Of a DNA stretch of 22,683 bases, positions 1 through 8,276 are shown piece after piece. Positions within the stretch are counted from its first letter, which is position 1; the number at the start of each line of letters is the position of its first letter. The stretch is from an uncultured Oscillospiraceae bacterium (GTDB taxonomy: Bacteria > Bacillota > Clostridia > Oscillospirales > Oscillospiraceae). The notes beneath the pieces are model-generated. The model was not told where the DNA came from, did not search any database, and was given only the letters and a program-made list of their open reading frames with translations. A program made the position numbers and the translations under genes. The stretch spans positions 1-22,683 of the forward strand of contig CAAEDD010000211.1 in NCBI GenBank assembly GCA_900754515.1, in the 5' to 3' direction.

Positions 1-4
1 GAAA

Positions 5-10
5 CCTCCT
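5..10 (-). promoter_or_regulatory. Ribosome binding site for a gene beyond the left edge
   Basis: The complement reads AGGAGG about 27 bases after the stop codon of the M18 aminopeptidase gene. A perfect Shine-Dalgarno sequence here suggests that another minus-strand gene of the same operon starts just outside the window. This is inference from the motif only. Confidence 0.5.
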
Positions 11-36
11 CCCGCCGCAATACTATATACATTCTC

Positions 37-1419
37 TTACTTATCGCTGTAGGCTGCAAGCACTCCCTTGTAAGTCATGTAACAGTCAAGCTTTGCCACA
101 ACCTCAAAGGGGGCGTGCATACTAAGCACCGGAACGCCCGCGTCAATGGTATCAATATTACGGTTCGCCATGAACATTGCTATGGTACCTCCGCCGCCCT
201 GGTCAACCTTGCCCAGCTCGCACAGCTGCCAGACCACGGACTTCTCAGCAAACAGGCGGCGCAGATAGGCTACAAGCTCCGCTGAAGCATCGCTGGTGCC
301 GGACTTGCCCCTGGCACCGGTAAACTTGCTGATACCCATACCATAATTCACCTTTGCTTCGCTGCGCTTTTCCGATACCTCTGGATACAGCGGATCATAG
401 GCATTGCTGACATCAGCTGAGAGGCAAAAACTCTTCTCATAGCACCGGCGCAGAGCCACGCCCTGGTCCTGGCACAGATCTTCCATGAAGCAGTCAAAAG
501 CGGCGCTTTGCATTCCGCTGACTCCGTCCGACCCGGTCTCCTCCTTATCAGCCAGTATGCATATGCAGGTGCGCTCAGGCTCTTCAACATCAAAGATAGC
601 CTTCAGCTCAGCATAGGCGCATACCCTGTCGTCATGTCCGTAACCGCCTATGAGGGAGCGGTCAAGCCCTACCTCGCATACATCGTAGGCTGGTACTGCC
701 GTTAGCTCAGCAGAAAGGAAATCCTCCTCATTAATGTCGTACATATCCTTGAGTATGCTCAGCACTGCCAGCTTCACCCTGTCCTTACCGTCGTCAGCAT
801 AGGGAATGGAGCCGATAAGTATATGCATTCCTTCACCTGAAATGCCGTCTTTCATGGTCTTTTTCATCTGATCGGCAGCCAGATGAGGCAGCAGGTCGGT
901 GATTACAAACTTGGGCTCATCAGCCTCCCGGCCAATCACCACATCTATTACATCCCCGTTTTTCAGCGCAACTACGCCATGAAGCTCCAGTGGAATGGTA
1001 ACCCACTGATATTTCTTTATGCCGCCGTAATAATGGGTACGGAAAAAGCACATTTCATCGCTCTCATACATGGGTATCTGCTTAAGGTCCAGGCGGGGTG
1101 CGTCCACATGGGCACCGGCAATTACTGCGCCGTGGCTCAGATCCTGCTTGCCAATGACCGCAAGCATGAGCGCCTTACCACGGTTATTGCGGTAAAGTTT
1201 CATGCCAGGCTTTAGCTCCATACCCGGTTCATACTCCACAAAGCCCTCTTTCTCTGCCAGGTCTATGGCATTTTTCACAGCTTCGCGCTCAGTGCGTGAG
1301 GTATTGAGAAAATCCATATAGCTACGGCAATAGTCCTCAAGAGTCATGCGCTCCTGAGTGTCTATCAGATCATAGCCATTTTTCTGCTCATAGAAAAGTT
1401 CTTTTCTCATGTCATCCAT
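37..1419 (-). CDS. M18 family zinc aminopeptidase
   Basis: A 460-residue cytosolic metallopeptidase of the M18 (aminopeptidase I / aspartyl aminopeptidase) family, which removes N-terminal residues from peptides with a two-zinc centre. The zinc-site motifs are all present: AGAHVDAPRLD (His104, Asp106), GGYGHDDRVCAY (Asp263/264, the likely bridging Asp), DKEETGSDG (Glu293/294), SADVSNAYDP (Asp336) and MHAPFE (His435). Length is normal for the family. The ATG overlaps the end of the upstream fusion gene by 8 bases, and AAGGAGAT lies about 8 bases before it inside that gene, so translation is probably coupled. An alternative ATG three codons in is possible. The family does not reveal the exact substrate preference. 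Confidence 0.93.
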   Translation of the reverse strand: MDDMRKELFYEQKNGYDLIDTQERMTLEDYCRSYMDFLNTSRTEREAVKNAIDLAEKEGFVEYEPGMELKPGMKLYRNNRGKALMLAVIGKQDLSHGAVIAGAHVDAPRLDLKQIPMYESDEMCFFRTHYYGGIKKYQWVTIPLELHGVVALKNGDVIDVVIGREADEPKFVITDLLPHLAADQMKKTMKDGISGEGMHILIGSIPYADDGKDRVKLAVLSILKDMYDINEEDFLSAELTAVPAYDVCEVGLDRSLIGGYGHDDRVCAYAELKAIFDVEEPERTCICILADKEETGSDGVSGMQSAAFDCFMEDLCQDQGVALRRCYEKSFCLSADVSNAYDPLYPEVSEKRSEAKVNYGMGISKFTGARGKSGTSDASAELVAYLRRLFAEKSVVWQLCELGKVDQGGGGTIAMFMANRNIDTIDAGVPVLSMHAPFEVVAKLDCYMTYKGVLAAYSDK

Positions 1420-2620
1420 TGTTCAGTATCTCCTTAAAAAGTTTCAAACATTCCTTTTGAAAGTCCTCCACACCGGAATCGTTGCGGAGTATGTAATCAC
1501 ACCGTTCCTCAAAATATGAGTCGGGATGCTGGGCCTCGATGCGAAGCTCGGCATATTCACGGCTGATGCAGTCCCTTTCCATAATGCGCTTTATGCGCGT
1601 CTCTGCACTGGCCAGTACAGCCACGGTACTGGTACAGCGCGCTGCCTGTCCCCCGTCAAACAATTCTATTGCGTCTATAGCGGCAATTCGGCCACCATCC
1701 ATTGCGAAGGAGCGAAGCTGCCGGTCTATCTCCCTATCCACATATCTGTGAGTAATAGCATTGAGTTTTTCCAGAGCCTTGTTATCGCTGAATACCATAG
1801 CTCCCAAATCTTTGCGCTGAAGAACACCGTCAACAACAACGCCGGGGAATGCGGGCTCGATTTCCTTAAGCAGCTCCGGACAGGTTTCCAAGAGATGATG
1901 GTAAATCTTGTCGCAGTCCAGTATCAGTGCACCCATGGATTCCAACAGTTTCAGCGCAGTTGTCTTTCCTGAGCCCGTGCCGCCGGTGATGCCGATAACC
2001 TTCATATCTGCGGTCAGGGCCTTTTCAATCTCCTCAGCCGGAAGCGCACCCTGCCGCAGTATTTTATAGGGGGGGTTACTCATATCGATAATGGTGGACT
2101 CAAAACCCAGACCGCAGGGTCCTCCGTCTATTATTCCCTCTATCTCGCCGTTAAAATACTCATAGACCTTCTCCGCAGTCTTCGGACTCTCCGCACCTGA
2201 TGGATTGGCAGAAGGTGCTGCAAAAGGCAGCCCCGCCAGGGCCAGAAGCCTCAGCGTCATTGGGTGTTCCGGGCAGCGAAGGCCTACCGTATCCCCCCCG
2301 GCCAGGACAATGGAGGGTATATGGCTCTTGGCCTTCATTATTATGGTGAGGGGGCCGGGCCAGAACTTTGCTGCCAGAGCCCTTGCCGCCTCCGGCACAT
2401 CCTCGCAATATATATCCATGGCTTCCGGTCCCGGCACCATAAGAGAGAGGGGCTTTACCGTGGGTCTGCCCTTCACCTCATATATTCTCTCCACAGCCTC
2501 CGGGTCAAGGCCGTTGCCTGCCAGGCCGTATACCGTCTCAGTCGGCACGGCAACCAGTTTTCCGGCCTTAATCAGCTCCGCCGCCGGAGCCAGATCGTCT
2601 TTAAAAATCAGTGTCTCCAT
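1412..2620 (-). CDS. Fused threonylcarbamoyl-AMP synthase / dephospho-CoA kinase
   Basis: One 402-residue frame holds two complete enzymes. Residues 1 to about 203 are a Sua5/YrdC (TsaC) domain, which makes threonylcarbamoyl-AMP from threonine, bicarbonate and ATP for the t6A37 modification of tRNA. Visible motifs are VPTETVYGLAG, KGRPTVKPLS (Lys50, Arg52, Lys56, Ser59), PSANPSG and FESTIID. Residues 206-402 are dephospho-CoA kinase (CoaE), the last step of CoA synthesis, with P-loop GGTGSGKTT at 213-221, LDCDKIYHH and RDCISREYAE. Met206 sits where a stand-alone CoaE would start, but no stop codon or close ribosome binding site separates the halves. The first ATG is preceded by GGAGGAATAAACAACAA, 7 bases after the prfA stop. 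Domain calls are strong. Whether the protein stays whole in the cell is unknown. Confidence 0.92.
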   Translation of the reverse strand: METLIFKDDLAPAAELIKAGKLVAVPTETVYGLAGNGLDPEAVERIYEVKGRPTVKPLSLMVPGPEAMDIYCEDVPEAARALAAKFWPGPLTIIMKAKSHIPSIVLAGGDTVGLRCPEHPMTLRLLALAGLPFAAPSANPSGAESPKTAEKVYEYFNGEIEGIIDGGPCGLGFESTIIDMSNPPYKILRQGALPAEEIEKALTADMKVIGITGGTGSGKTTALKLLESMGALILDCDKIYHHLLETCPELLKEIEPAFPGVVVDGVLQRKDLGAMVFSDNKALEKLNAITHRYVDREIDRQLRSFAMDGGRIAAIDAIELFDGGQAARCTSTVAVLASAETRIKRIMERDCISREYAELRIEAQHPDSYFEERCDYILRNDSGVEDFQKECLKLFKEILNNG

Positions 2621-2627
2621 TTGTTGT

Positions 2628-3698
2628 TTATTCCTCCGCCGGGGCCTGGAGCCTGGCTGTCTGGTCGCTGGTTATCAGGCAGTCTATAAGCTCGTCCAGA
2701 TCTCCGTTTATAATATTCTGCAAATTAAAATTTTTCATGTCGCCGGTGAGCCGATGATCTGTTACCCGGTTCTGTGGAAAATTGTAGGTGCGTATACGCT
2801 CGCTGCGGTCACCGGAGCCTATCTGGCTGCGTCGCTCGCTGGCCAGAGCAGCATTCTTTTTTGCCTGCTCCTGCTCATAAAGCTTTGAACGCAGTATCTG
2901 CATAGCCCGGTCCTTGTTCTTATACTGGCTGCGCTCATCCTGACACTCTACCACAAGCCCGGTTGGCAGGTGGGTTATCCTTATGGCACTCTCGGTCTTG
3001 TTTACATGCTGGCCTCCTGCTCCGGAGGAGCGAAAGGTATCTATCTTAAGATCATTTAGATCCAATTTAAAGTCCACTTCCTCCACCTCCGGCAACACCG
3101 CCACGGTGGCGGCGGAGGTGTGAATACGCCCTCCCGACTCGGTGACCGGTATACGCTGGACCCGGTGGCCCCCGGCCTCAAATTTCAGTCTGGAATAGGC
3201 TCCCTGGCCCTCTATGACAAAGCTTATCTCCTTTATACCGCCCAGCTCAGTTTCGCTTACATTGGCTATCTCCAGCCGCCAGCCTTTAGACTCGGCATAC
3301 ATGCTGTACATACGGAAGAGATCTGCCGCAAAAAGCATACCTTCTTCACCGCCGACGCCGCCACGAATCTCGATAATGACGTTCTTTCCGTCATTGGGGT
3401 CCTTGGGCAGCAGCAATATTTTAATCTTCTGACTAAGCTCCTCCCGTTGTGCTTTGGCCTCGGCGTATTCCTCCTGGGCAAGCTCCTTCATTTCCGGATC
3501 TCCCATGAGCTCCATAGCCTCTTCCATGGCCGCCCCAGCCTTTTCATATGCGGTATAGGCCTCCACAATTGGAGCGAGTTCCCTGACCTCACGTTCATAT
3601 CTGGAATAGGCTGAGGCATCGGAATAAGTCTCCGGCAGCTCCAGCCGGGCGCACAGCTGCTCATACTGGTCTTTTAAGGTTTTCAGCTTCTCAAACAT
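2628..3698 (-). CDS. prfA: Peptide chain release factor 1
   Basis: RF1 reads UAA and UAG in the ribosomal A site and triggers peptide release. The 356-residue product carries the peptide-anticodon motif PVT (184-186) in a RIPVTESGGRIHTSA context, and the catalytic GGQ loop at 228-230 (SSGAGGQHVNKTESAIR). The open frame extends upstream to 3734, but I place the start at the ATG at 3698. It has GGAG about 7 bases upstream, matches the family N-terminus (MFEKLKTLKDQYEQL), and the upstream ATG would lie inside the predicted -10 box. First gene of the operon. In Bacillus prmC (the RF methyltransferase) normally follows prfA; here it does not. Confidence 0.96.
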   Translation of the reverse strand: MFEKLKTLKDQYEQLCARLELPETYSDASAYSRYEREVRELAPIVEAYTAYEKAGAAMEEAMELMGDPEMKELAQEEYAEAKAQREELSQKIKILLLPKDPNDGKNVIIEIRGGVGGEEGMLFAADLFRMYSMYAESKGWRLEIANVSETELGGIKEISFVIEGQGAYSRLKFEAGGHRVQRIPVTESGGRIHTSAATVAVLPEVEEVDFKLDLNDLKIDTFRSSGAGGQHVNKTESAIRITHLPTGLVVECQDERSQYKNKDRAMQILRSKLYEQEQAKKNAALASERRSQIGSGDRSERIRTYNFPQNRVTDHRLTGDMKNFNLQNIINGDLDELIDCLITSDQTARLQAPAEE

Positions 3699-3724
3699 AC
3701 CTGTCTCCATATATAAGATACTAC

Positions 3725-3753
3725 ATTTTAGCACAAAGCAAATTTAAAGTAAA
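3725..3753 (-). promoter_or_regulatory. Sigma-A-type promoter of the prfA operon
   Basis: On the minus strand TTTACT (-35, 3748-3753) and TAAAAT (-10, 3725-3730) are separated by 17 bases. Transcription would start near 3717, leaving a leader of about 20 bases before the RF1 ATG. The match to consensus is 4/6 and 5/6. Confidence 0.5.
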
Positions 3754-3760
3754 CAGGAAA

Positions 3761-4020
3761 GGCAGTGCAAGCAATGCGCTGCCTGAGGCTGTAAAAAAAT
3801 ACAGATTTAATTAAAAATAATAGAGTAGCGGGGAGAGCACGAGGGGGCAAGGCCCGCCTCGTGATACAATAACCCGCCACAGAAAAGCCTTAAGTTTCAA
3901 GGCTTTTCGAGGCGCAGCAGCATTTTGCCTACGGCAAAATGCTTGGCGGAAAAGCGTCGTCGGAAAAGTCACAACAGGACTTTTTCGACAAGCTGAAGGC
4001 AGCGCAAGAAATGCGCTGCC
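3761..4020. repeat. Non-coding block of six consecutive stem-loops with near-identical ends
   Basis: Between livF and prfA there is no credible gene. There are six stem-loops: 3761-3783 (9-bp stem, 5-base loop), 3838-3863 (CACGAGG/CCTCGTG plus GGGC/GCCC, one bulged base), 3882-3908 (perfect 10-bp stem GAAAAGCCTT), 3919-3943 (11-bp stem, 3-base loop), 3961-3987 (10 bp with one G-U) and 3998-4020 (9 bp). The first and last are direct copies, identical at 21 of 23 bases. The layout suggests an intergenic repeat of REP or MITE type, or a structured RNA. The innermost ones could also end transcription of livF, although no good T-run follows. Identity is inference. Confidence 0.6.
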
Positions 4021-4048
4021 TTTGTTGCCTTTAAATATTTTATTTACC

Positions 4049-4759
4049 TCAGCTGCCCAGATAGGCCTTCTTCACGTCCTCGTTGCTCAACAGCTCTGCC
4101 CCTGTTCCGGAAAGACCTATGCGTCCGGTCTCCAGGACATAACCGGTGTCTGCCGTCTGTAAGGCCATGTTGGCATTCTGCTCTATAAGCAGTATAGTCA
4201 CACCCTGGCGATGTATTTCCCGGATAATATCAAAGATGCCTCTCACGATAATAGGTGCCAGACCAAGGCTGGGCTCATCCATCATTATGAGCTTGGGGCG
4301 GCTCATAAGGGCCCGGGCAACAGCCAGCATCTGCTGCTCACCACCGGAGAGAGTGCCTCCGGGCTGCCAGGAACGCTCCTTCAATCTGGGGAAAAGGCTG
4401 TACACCCACTCGATATCGTCCTTCAAATCGTCGTTGCGGAGATAAGCCCCTATCTTCAAGTTTTCCAGTACCGTCAGGTCGGCAAAAATACGCCGTCCCT
4501 CAGGGACCAGAGTTACACCCCGCTTCACTATTTCCGTGGGGTCGGCAGCGGTGATGTCCTCCCCCTCAAAGCTGATTGAGCCGCCGGAGGGCTTTACCAA
4601 GCCGGCAATAGCCCGGAGGGTGGAGCTTTTACCTGCGCCATTGGCGCCGATAAGAGTAACTATTTCCCCCTGCTTTACATCAAAGGATATGCCCTTGACG
4701 GCCTCTATACCGCCGTAGCTCACCTTCAAATCCTTAATGCTTAAAATGACATCGCTCAT
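4049..4759 (-). CDS. livF: Branched-chain amino acid-type ABC transporter ATPase LivF
   Basis: A 236-residue cytosolic ATPase that powers the LivHM permease. Visible motifs are Walker A GANGAGKSS (38-46), LVPEGRR in place of the usual Q-loop glutamine as in other LivF proteins, signature LSGGEQQ (137-143), Walker B LIMMDEP (157-163) and LIEQN where other ABC proteins have the switch histidine. That LIEQN replacement is typical of LivF. The start overlaps the livG stop as ATGA, indicating translational coupling. It is the last gene of the transporter operon. The ligand cannot be read from the ATPase. Confidence 0.95.
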   Translation of the reverse strand: MSDVILSIKDLKVSYGGIEAVKGISFDVKQGEIVTLIGANGAGKSSTLRAIAGLVKPSGGSISFEGEDITAADPTEIVKRGVTLVPEGRRIFADLTVLENLKIGAYLRNDDLKDDIEWVYSLFPRLKERSWQPGGTLSGGEQQMLAVARALMSRPKLIMMDEPSLGLAPIIVRGIFDIIREIHRQGVTILLIEQNANMALQTADTGYVLETGRIGLSGTGAELLSNEDVKKAYLGS

Positions 4760-5880
4760 TCCACTACCCCCAAATATGCGTCGATGACTCTCCTGTCCGA
4801 CTTGACGATTTCAGGCGTACCGGAGGAGATAAGCTTACCGAAGTCGATAACATAGATGCGGTCGGAAAACTGCATGACCAGATCCATGTGGTGCTCTATC
4901 ATCAGTATGGTCAGGTCGTGTTTCTTTCTAAGCTCCACAATATACTCGCCCAGCTCCTGAGTCTCCTGTGGGTTCATACCGGCTGCCGGCTCATCCAGAA
5001 GCAGGAGCTTAGGATTGGTAGCCAAGGCCCTGGCGATTTCCAGCCGCCTCTGTATACCGTAAGGCAGAGAACCGGCTATCTCGTCTTTCAAATGGTCCAG
5101 CTTCTGCTCGGCCAGAAGCTCCATCGCCTCCTCCCTCATGCGCCGCTCCTCAGCGGCACTCAGGCGCAAAGTAGCTGAAAAGACGTTCTGCTTTGCTCTC
5201 ATATGCTTTGCAATAAGGACATTGTCCAGCACCGGCAGTGCGGAGAAGAGCCTGATATTCTGGAAAGTGCGGGCAATACCCATGTAGGTTATCTTGTCCG
5301 GCGTTGGGGCGTATACTTTATCTGTCATGGCATCGGGGTCCACAGTCTTGGCCAACTCAATGCGCCGGGCGGAGCATTCCTTCAGTTCCCCGTTCAGAGC
5401 CTGCGTTTCCTTATGGCATTGGAGCTCAATATCCTTTTTCTTTTTCTCAAAAGATGCATAGAGTTCATCCCGCTTTGCCTGCTCCTGGACTTTATCCAGT
5501 TCCGCCACAGTGAGCCGTTCCGCTTCCTCTATCTCTGCGGCGTACCGCTGTTCAACGGTCTCTATCTTTTTCAGGACATCCGGGTCATCCATGCCGTCAT
5601 ACCGGGCGGTAAAGAGACTTCCGTGGCTGCCCAGATATTCCTTGGCCATTTTGCCCTTAGGGTGATTGCGTACTATGGTGTCGCCCATAAACTCAATGCG
5701 CCCATTGGTAGGCTGGTAAACGCCGGTAATGCAGTTGAAAGCGGTGGTCTTGCCTGCGCCGTTGGGGCCGATAAGAGCCACTATCTCGCCTTTATTGGCT
5801 TCCAGGGACAAGTCATTTACGGCAATGACACCGCCAAACTGCATGGTTATATTGTTCAGGCGAAGAATGTTTTCACTCAT
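4756..5880 (-). CDS. livG: Branched-chain amino acid-type ABC transporter ATPase LivG with a charged insertion
   Basis: ATPase partner of LivF. It has Walker A GPNGAGKTT (38-46), GIARTFQNIRLF with the Q-loop Gln207, signature region LPYGIQRRLEIARAL, Walker B LLLLDEPAAG (292-301) and switch His330. The protein is 374 residues, against about 255 for ordinary LivG. The extra length is a block at about residues 72-192, just before the Q-loop region, rich in Glu, Lys, Gln and Ala and probably a helical hairpin or coiled coil. The flanking LivG motifs are intact and in frame, so this is an insertion, not a frameshift. It overlaps livM upstream and livF downstream by ATGA. Confidence 0.93.
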   Translation of the reverse strand: MSENILRLNNITMQFGGVIAVNDLSLEANKGEIVALIGPNGAGKTTAFNCITGVYQPTNGRIEFMGDTIVRNHPKGKMAKEYLGSHGSLFTARYDGMDDPDVLKKIETVEQRYAAEIEEAERLTVAELDKVQEQAKRDELYASFEKKKKDIELQCHKETQALNGELKECSARRIELAKTVDPDAMTDKVYAPTPDKITYMGIARTFQNIRLFSALPVLDNVLIAKHMRAKQNVFSATLRLSAAEERRMREEAMELLAEQKLDHLKDEIAGSLPYGIQRRLEIARALATNPKLLLLDEPAAGMNPQETQELGEYIVELRKKHDLTILMIEHHMDLVMQFSDRIYVIDFGKLISSGTPEIVKSDRRVIDAYLGVVE

Positions 5881-7268
5881 TTTGCGGCACCTCCTTCAGA
5901 TTTTGCAGGGGCCGCCCTTTTTATGCGCCCAATACTTCTGAACACATCGGAGAGCTCCTTGTCTCCAAAGAGACCTTTACGGAAGAAGAGCACGACAACC
6001 ATGATGATAACGCTGAACACCACCATGCGGAAGCCGCTGTTGAGGAAGGGGACCTTTGCTGTGGCGGAGATATAATAGTAAATATCGTAGCCCAGTATAA
6101 CAACGCCCAGAACGCATGCGCTCCACATTTCACTGAACTTCCTGGCTCCGGCCTTGCGGCGGCGGAGTACCAGCAGGGCGGTGATGCCAACGGCAAACAG
6201 GGCGAGGATTATTACAAAGGCCCAATAGCCTCCGGCGGTCTTGAAGCTGGTGGGCACATCCAGGAAACGCAGCCACCATTCACTGCAGGCCATGTAGAGG
6301 AAAGCCGCAATGGTACTGCCGGAGATAGAGCCGATGCCGCCCAGCACCACTATCAGAAGAATCTCGTAGGTCATGGTGGAGGTAAAAGTTTTGGCCTGCA
6401 CCTGGTTCATGAACATAGCCAGCAAAGCACCGCCAATCCCTGCAAAGAAGGAGCTTATAATAAAGCTCATGCGTTTGTGCTTGGCCAGGTTGATGCCCAT
6501 GGCCTCGGCAGCCACCTCATCCTCGCGGATAGCCTTAAAGGCTCTACCGTAGCTGGAGTTTATGAGCAGGACCATGAGCCAAATGCAGATACCTGAAATG
6601 GCAAAGGCCACAAAGGTGCTCAGCCTCAGAACAATTTCTCCCTCTGAATTGGTAATATTAAAGCTGGCAAGGGTAGGGAAATTTTTGAGAGCATTGGCCC
6701 CGTTGGTTACCTTGCCCAGGGCCTCCCACTGAAAGATGGCCCGGATTATCTCGGCAAAGCCCAGAGTGGCTATAGCCAGATAGTCGCTTTTGAGTTTCAG
6801 TACCGGCAGTCCAATAAGCCAGGCGAAGAAGGCAGCAACAAGTCCTGCGCAAATAAGAGCAATTATAGCTCCTATTACAAAACCTACAGCGCCGCCCACA
6901 CCGCTGCCGCCAAACAGGTTCTGCATGGCCTCGGTGAGGGAGAAGTTGATGGCAGAGCCGTCGAAAATATAATAGACGCTGGCACGCTCAGCCACAGGTA
7001 TGGTCAGTATAGCAAAGGTATATCCGCCCAGGAGCATGAATCCGGCCTGGCCCAAGGAGAACAAACCGGTAAAGCCGTTGAGCAGGTTCATGCTGGCGGC
7101 CACCAGAGCGTAGACCGCACCCTTCTTGAGAGCTGTGAAGACGATGATATTCTTATTGGGGTCCAGAGTATTTTCCAGCACTATAACCAGTGCAAGGATA
7201 GTCAGAACTCCCAGGAAGGCCAGGGCGGAGCCTTTTTTGCTTTTCTTTTCAAGTGTTACAGCAGGCAT
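5877..7268 (-). CDS. livM: Branched-chain amino acid-type ABC transporter permease LivM
   Basis: A 463-residue multi-pass membrane protein forming half of the translocation channel with LivH. Characteristic stretches are GLFSLGQAGFMLLGGYTF near residue 75 and LKLKSDYLAIATLGFAEII, followed by the AFKAIREDEVAAEAMGI loop that contacts the ATPases. It is longer than a typical LivM of roughly 330 residues. Extra length comes from a stretch after the third membrane segment and from a C-terminal part with about three more hydrophobic segments and an Ala/Lys-rich tail. The ATG has GGAGG 7 bases upstream and lies 12 bases after the livH stop. Confidence 0.92.
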   Translation of the reverse strand: MPAVTLEKKSKKGSALAFLGVLTILALVIVLENTLDPNKNIIVFTALKKGAVYALVAASMNLLNGFTGLFSLGQAGFMLLGGYTFAILTIPVAERASVYYIFDGSAINFSLTEAMQNLFGGSGVGGAVGFVIGAIIALICAGLVAAFFAWLIGLPVLKLKSDYLAIATLGFAEIIRAIFQWEALGKVTNGANALKNFPTLASFNITNSEGEIVLRLSTFVAFAISGICIWLMVLLINSSYGRAFKAIREDEVAAEAMGINLAKHKRMSFIISSFFAGIGGALLAMFMNQVQAKTFTSTMTYEILLIVVLGGIGSISGSTIAAFLYMACSEWWLRFLDVPTSFKTAGGYWAFVIILALFAVGITALLVLRRRKAGARKFSEMWSACVLGVVILGYDIYYYISATAKVPFLNSGFRMVVFSVIIMVVVLFFRKGLFGDKELSDVFRSIGRIKRAAPAKSEGGAAK

Positions 7269-7280
7269 ATGAGCACCTCC

Positions 7281-8156
7281 TCAGACCTTGTCGGTGACCT
7301 TCTCACCAAACAGACCGGTGGGCTTCAGCACCAGGATGATGATGAGCAGGGCAAAAGTAAAGGCATCAGAGAATACGGTGAAGCTGGTTCCTTTGATAAT
7401 GTTCTCGCAAATGCCTATGATAAATGCTCCGATAACTGCACCTGGGATGGAGCCGATGCCGCCGAACACAGCGGCTACGAAAGCCTTCAGACCGGGCATG
7501 GAGCCAGAGAGGGGCACAATCTGGGTGTAGTTGGTGAAGTAAAGCAGGCTGCCTATAGCGGCGAGGGTGCTGCCTACAACAAAGGTAAAACTGATTACTG
7601 AGTTTATCTTTATTCCCATGAGCTGGCAGGTCTCGAAATCCTTAGCGGCAGCCCTCATGGCAAGACCTATCTTTGTCTTGTTTATAAGTATCTGAAGCGC
7701 CACAACAAGAGCGACCACCAGGAATGGCGTGACAATGGTGACCCATTTGGTGCTGGTGCCATAGATTACAACGGACTCGCTGAGGAAAGGCAGCCGGGGA
7801 TAGCTCTGTGGCAGACCACCGGTGTAATATGTAGCAAAGTTCTGTATAAGGAAACTGACGCCAATGGCGCTTATCATTACAGACATACGTGGTGCGCTGC
7901 GCAGAGGCTTATATGCCACTCTCTCTATGCAGAATCCCAAAGCCGCGACCGCAATGATCATCAGCGGCACAGATACATAAAGTGGCATACTGGCCGAGGC
8001 ATACACCAAAATTAGACCGGCCGTCATAAATACGTCGCCGTGGGCAAAGTTAATCAGGCGCAGTATGCCGTAGACCAGGGTGTAGCCTATGGCTATCAGC
8101 GCATACTGACCGCCCACGGATATGCCCGACAGCAGGATGGAGACAGCAAATTGCAC
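7281..8156 (-). CDS. livH: Branched-chain amino acid-type ABC transporter permease LivH
   Basis: A 291-residue integral membrane permease with the LivH hallmarks ISVGGQYALIAIGYTLVYGILRLINFAHGD at the N-terminus (first part seen from residue 11), the AMRAAAKDFETCQLMGI cytoplasmic loop for ATPase contact, and AFVAAVFGGIGSIPGAV. About eight hydrophobic segments are visible and the length is normal. The start codon is GTG, with AAGGAAGAG about 8 bases upstream. It is separated from the binding-protein gene by 158 bases holding a stem-loop. Confidence 0.93.
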   Translation of the reverse strand: MQFAVSILLSGISVGGQYALIAIGYTLVYGILRLINFAHGDVFMTAGLILVYASASMPLYVSVPLMIIAVAALGFCIERVAYKPLRSAPRMSVMISAIGVSFLIQNFATYYTGGLPQSYPRLPFLSESVVIYGTSTKWVTIVTPFLVVALVVALQILINKTKIGLAMRAAAKDFETCQLMGIKINSVISFTFVVGSTLAAIGSLLYFTNYTQIVPLSGSMPGLKAFVAAVFGGIGSIPGAVIGAFIIGICENIIKGTSFTVFSDAFTFALLIIILVLKPTGLFGEKVTDKV

Positions 8157-8246
8157 TTATTTCTCTTCCTTTCATTGCTTGGACTGCCTCGTAAAGAGCC
8201 GTGTTTCGGCCCCTTGCGAGACAGCCCAGGTCTTTCTGTTAACACC

Positions 8247-8276
8247 TTTTGGCGAGGGCAGAAGCCCTCGCCAAAA
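8247..8276 (-). terminator. Stem-loop between binding-protein gene and permease genes, probable attenuator
   Basis: TTTTGGCGAGGG and CCCTCGCCAAAA form a 13-bp stem (with C8259-G8264) closed by a 4-base loop. On the minus strand the 3' arm ends in AAAA and no clear T-run follows, so termination may be partial. Placed between the solute-binding-protein gene and the membrane genes, it fits the common arrangement that keeps binding protein in excess by partial termination or by protecting the 3' end of the upstream message. Confidence 0.6.

Noticed and set aside
3761..4020. The hairpin block as a CRISPR array or a simple terminator
   Set aside because: There are only two copies of the outer repeat, the inner stems all differ and there are no evenly spaced spacers. 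T-runs after the stems are poor on both strands.
5203..6075. A 290-codon plus-strand open frame across livG and livM
   Set aside because: Antisense of two well-supported transporter genes that overlap by ATGA; no family match.
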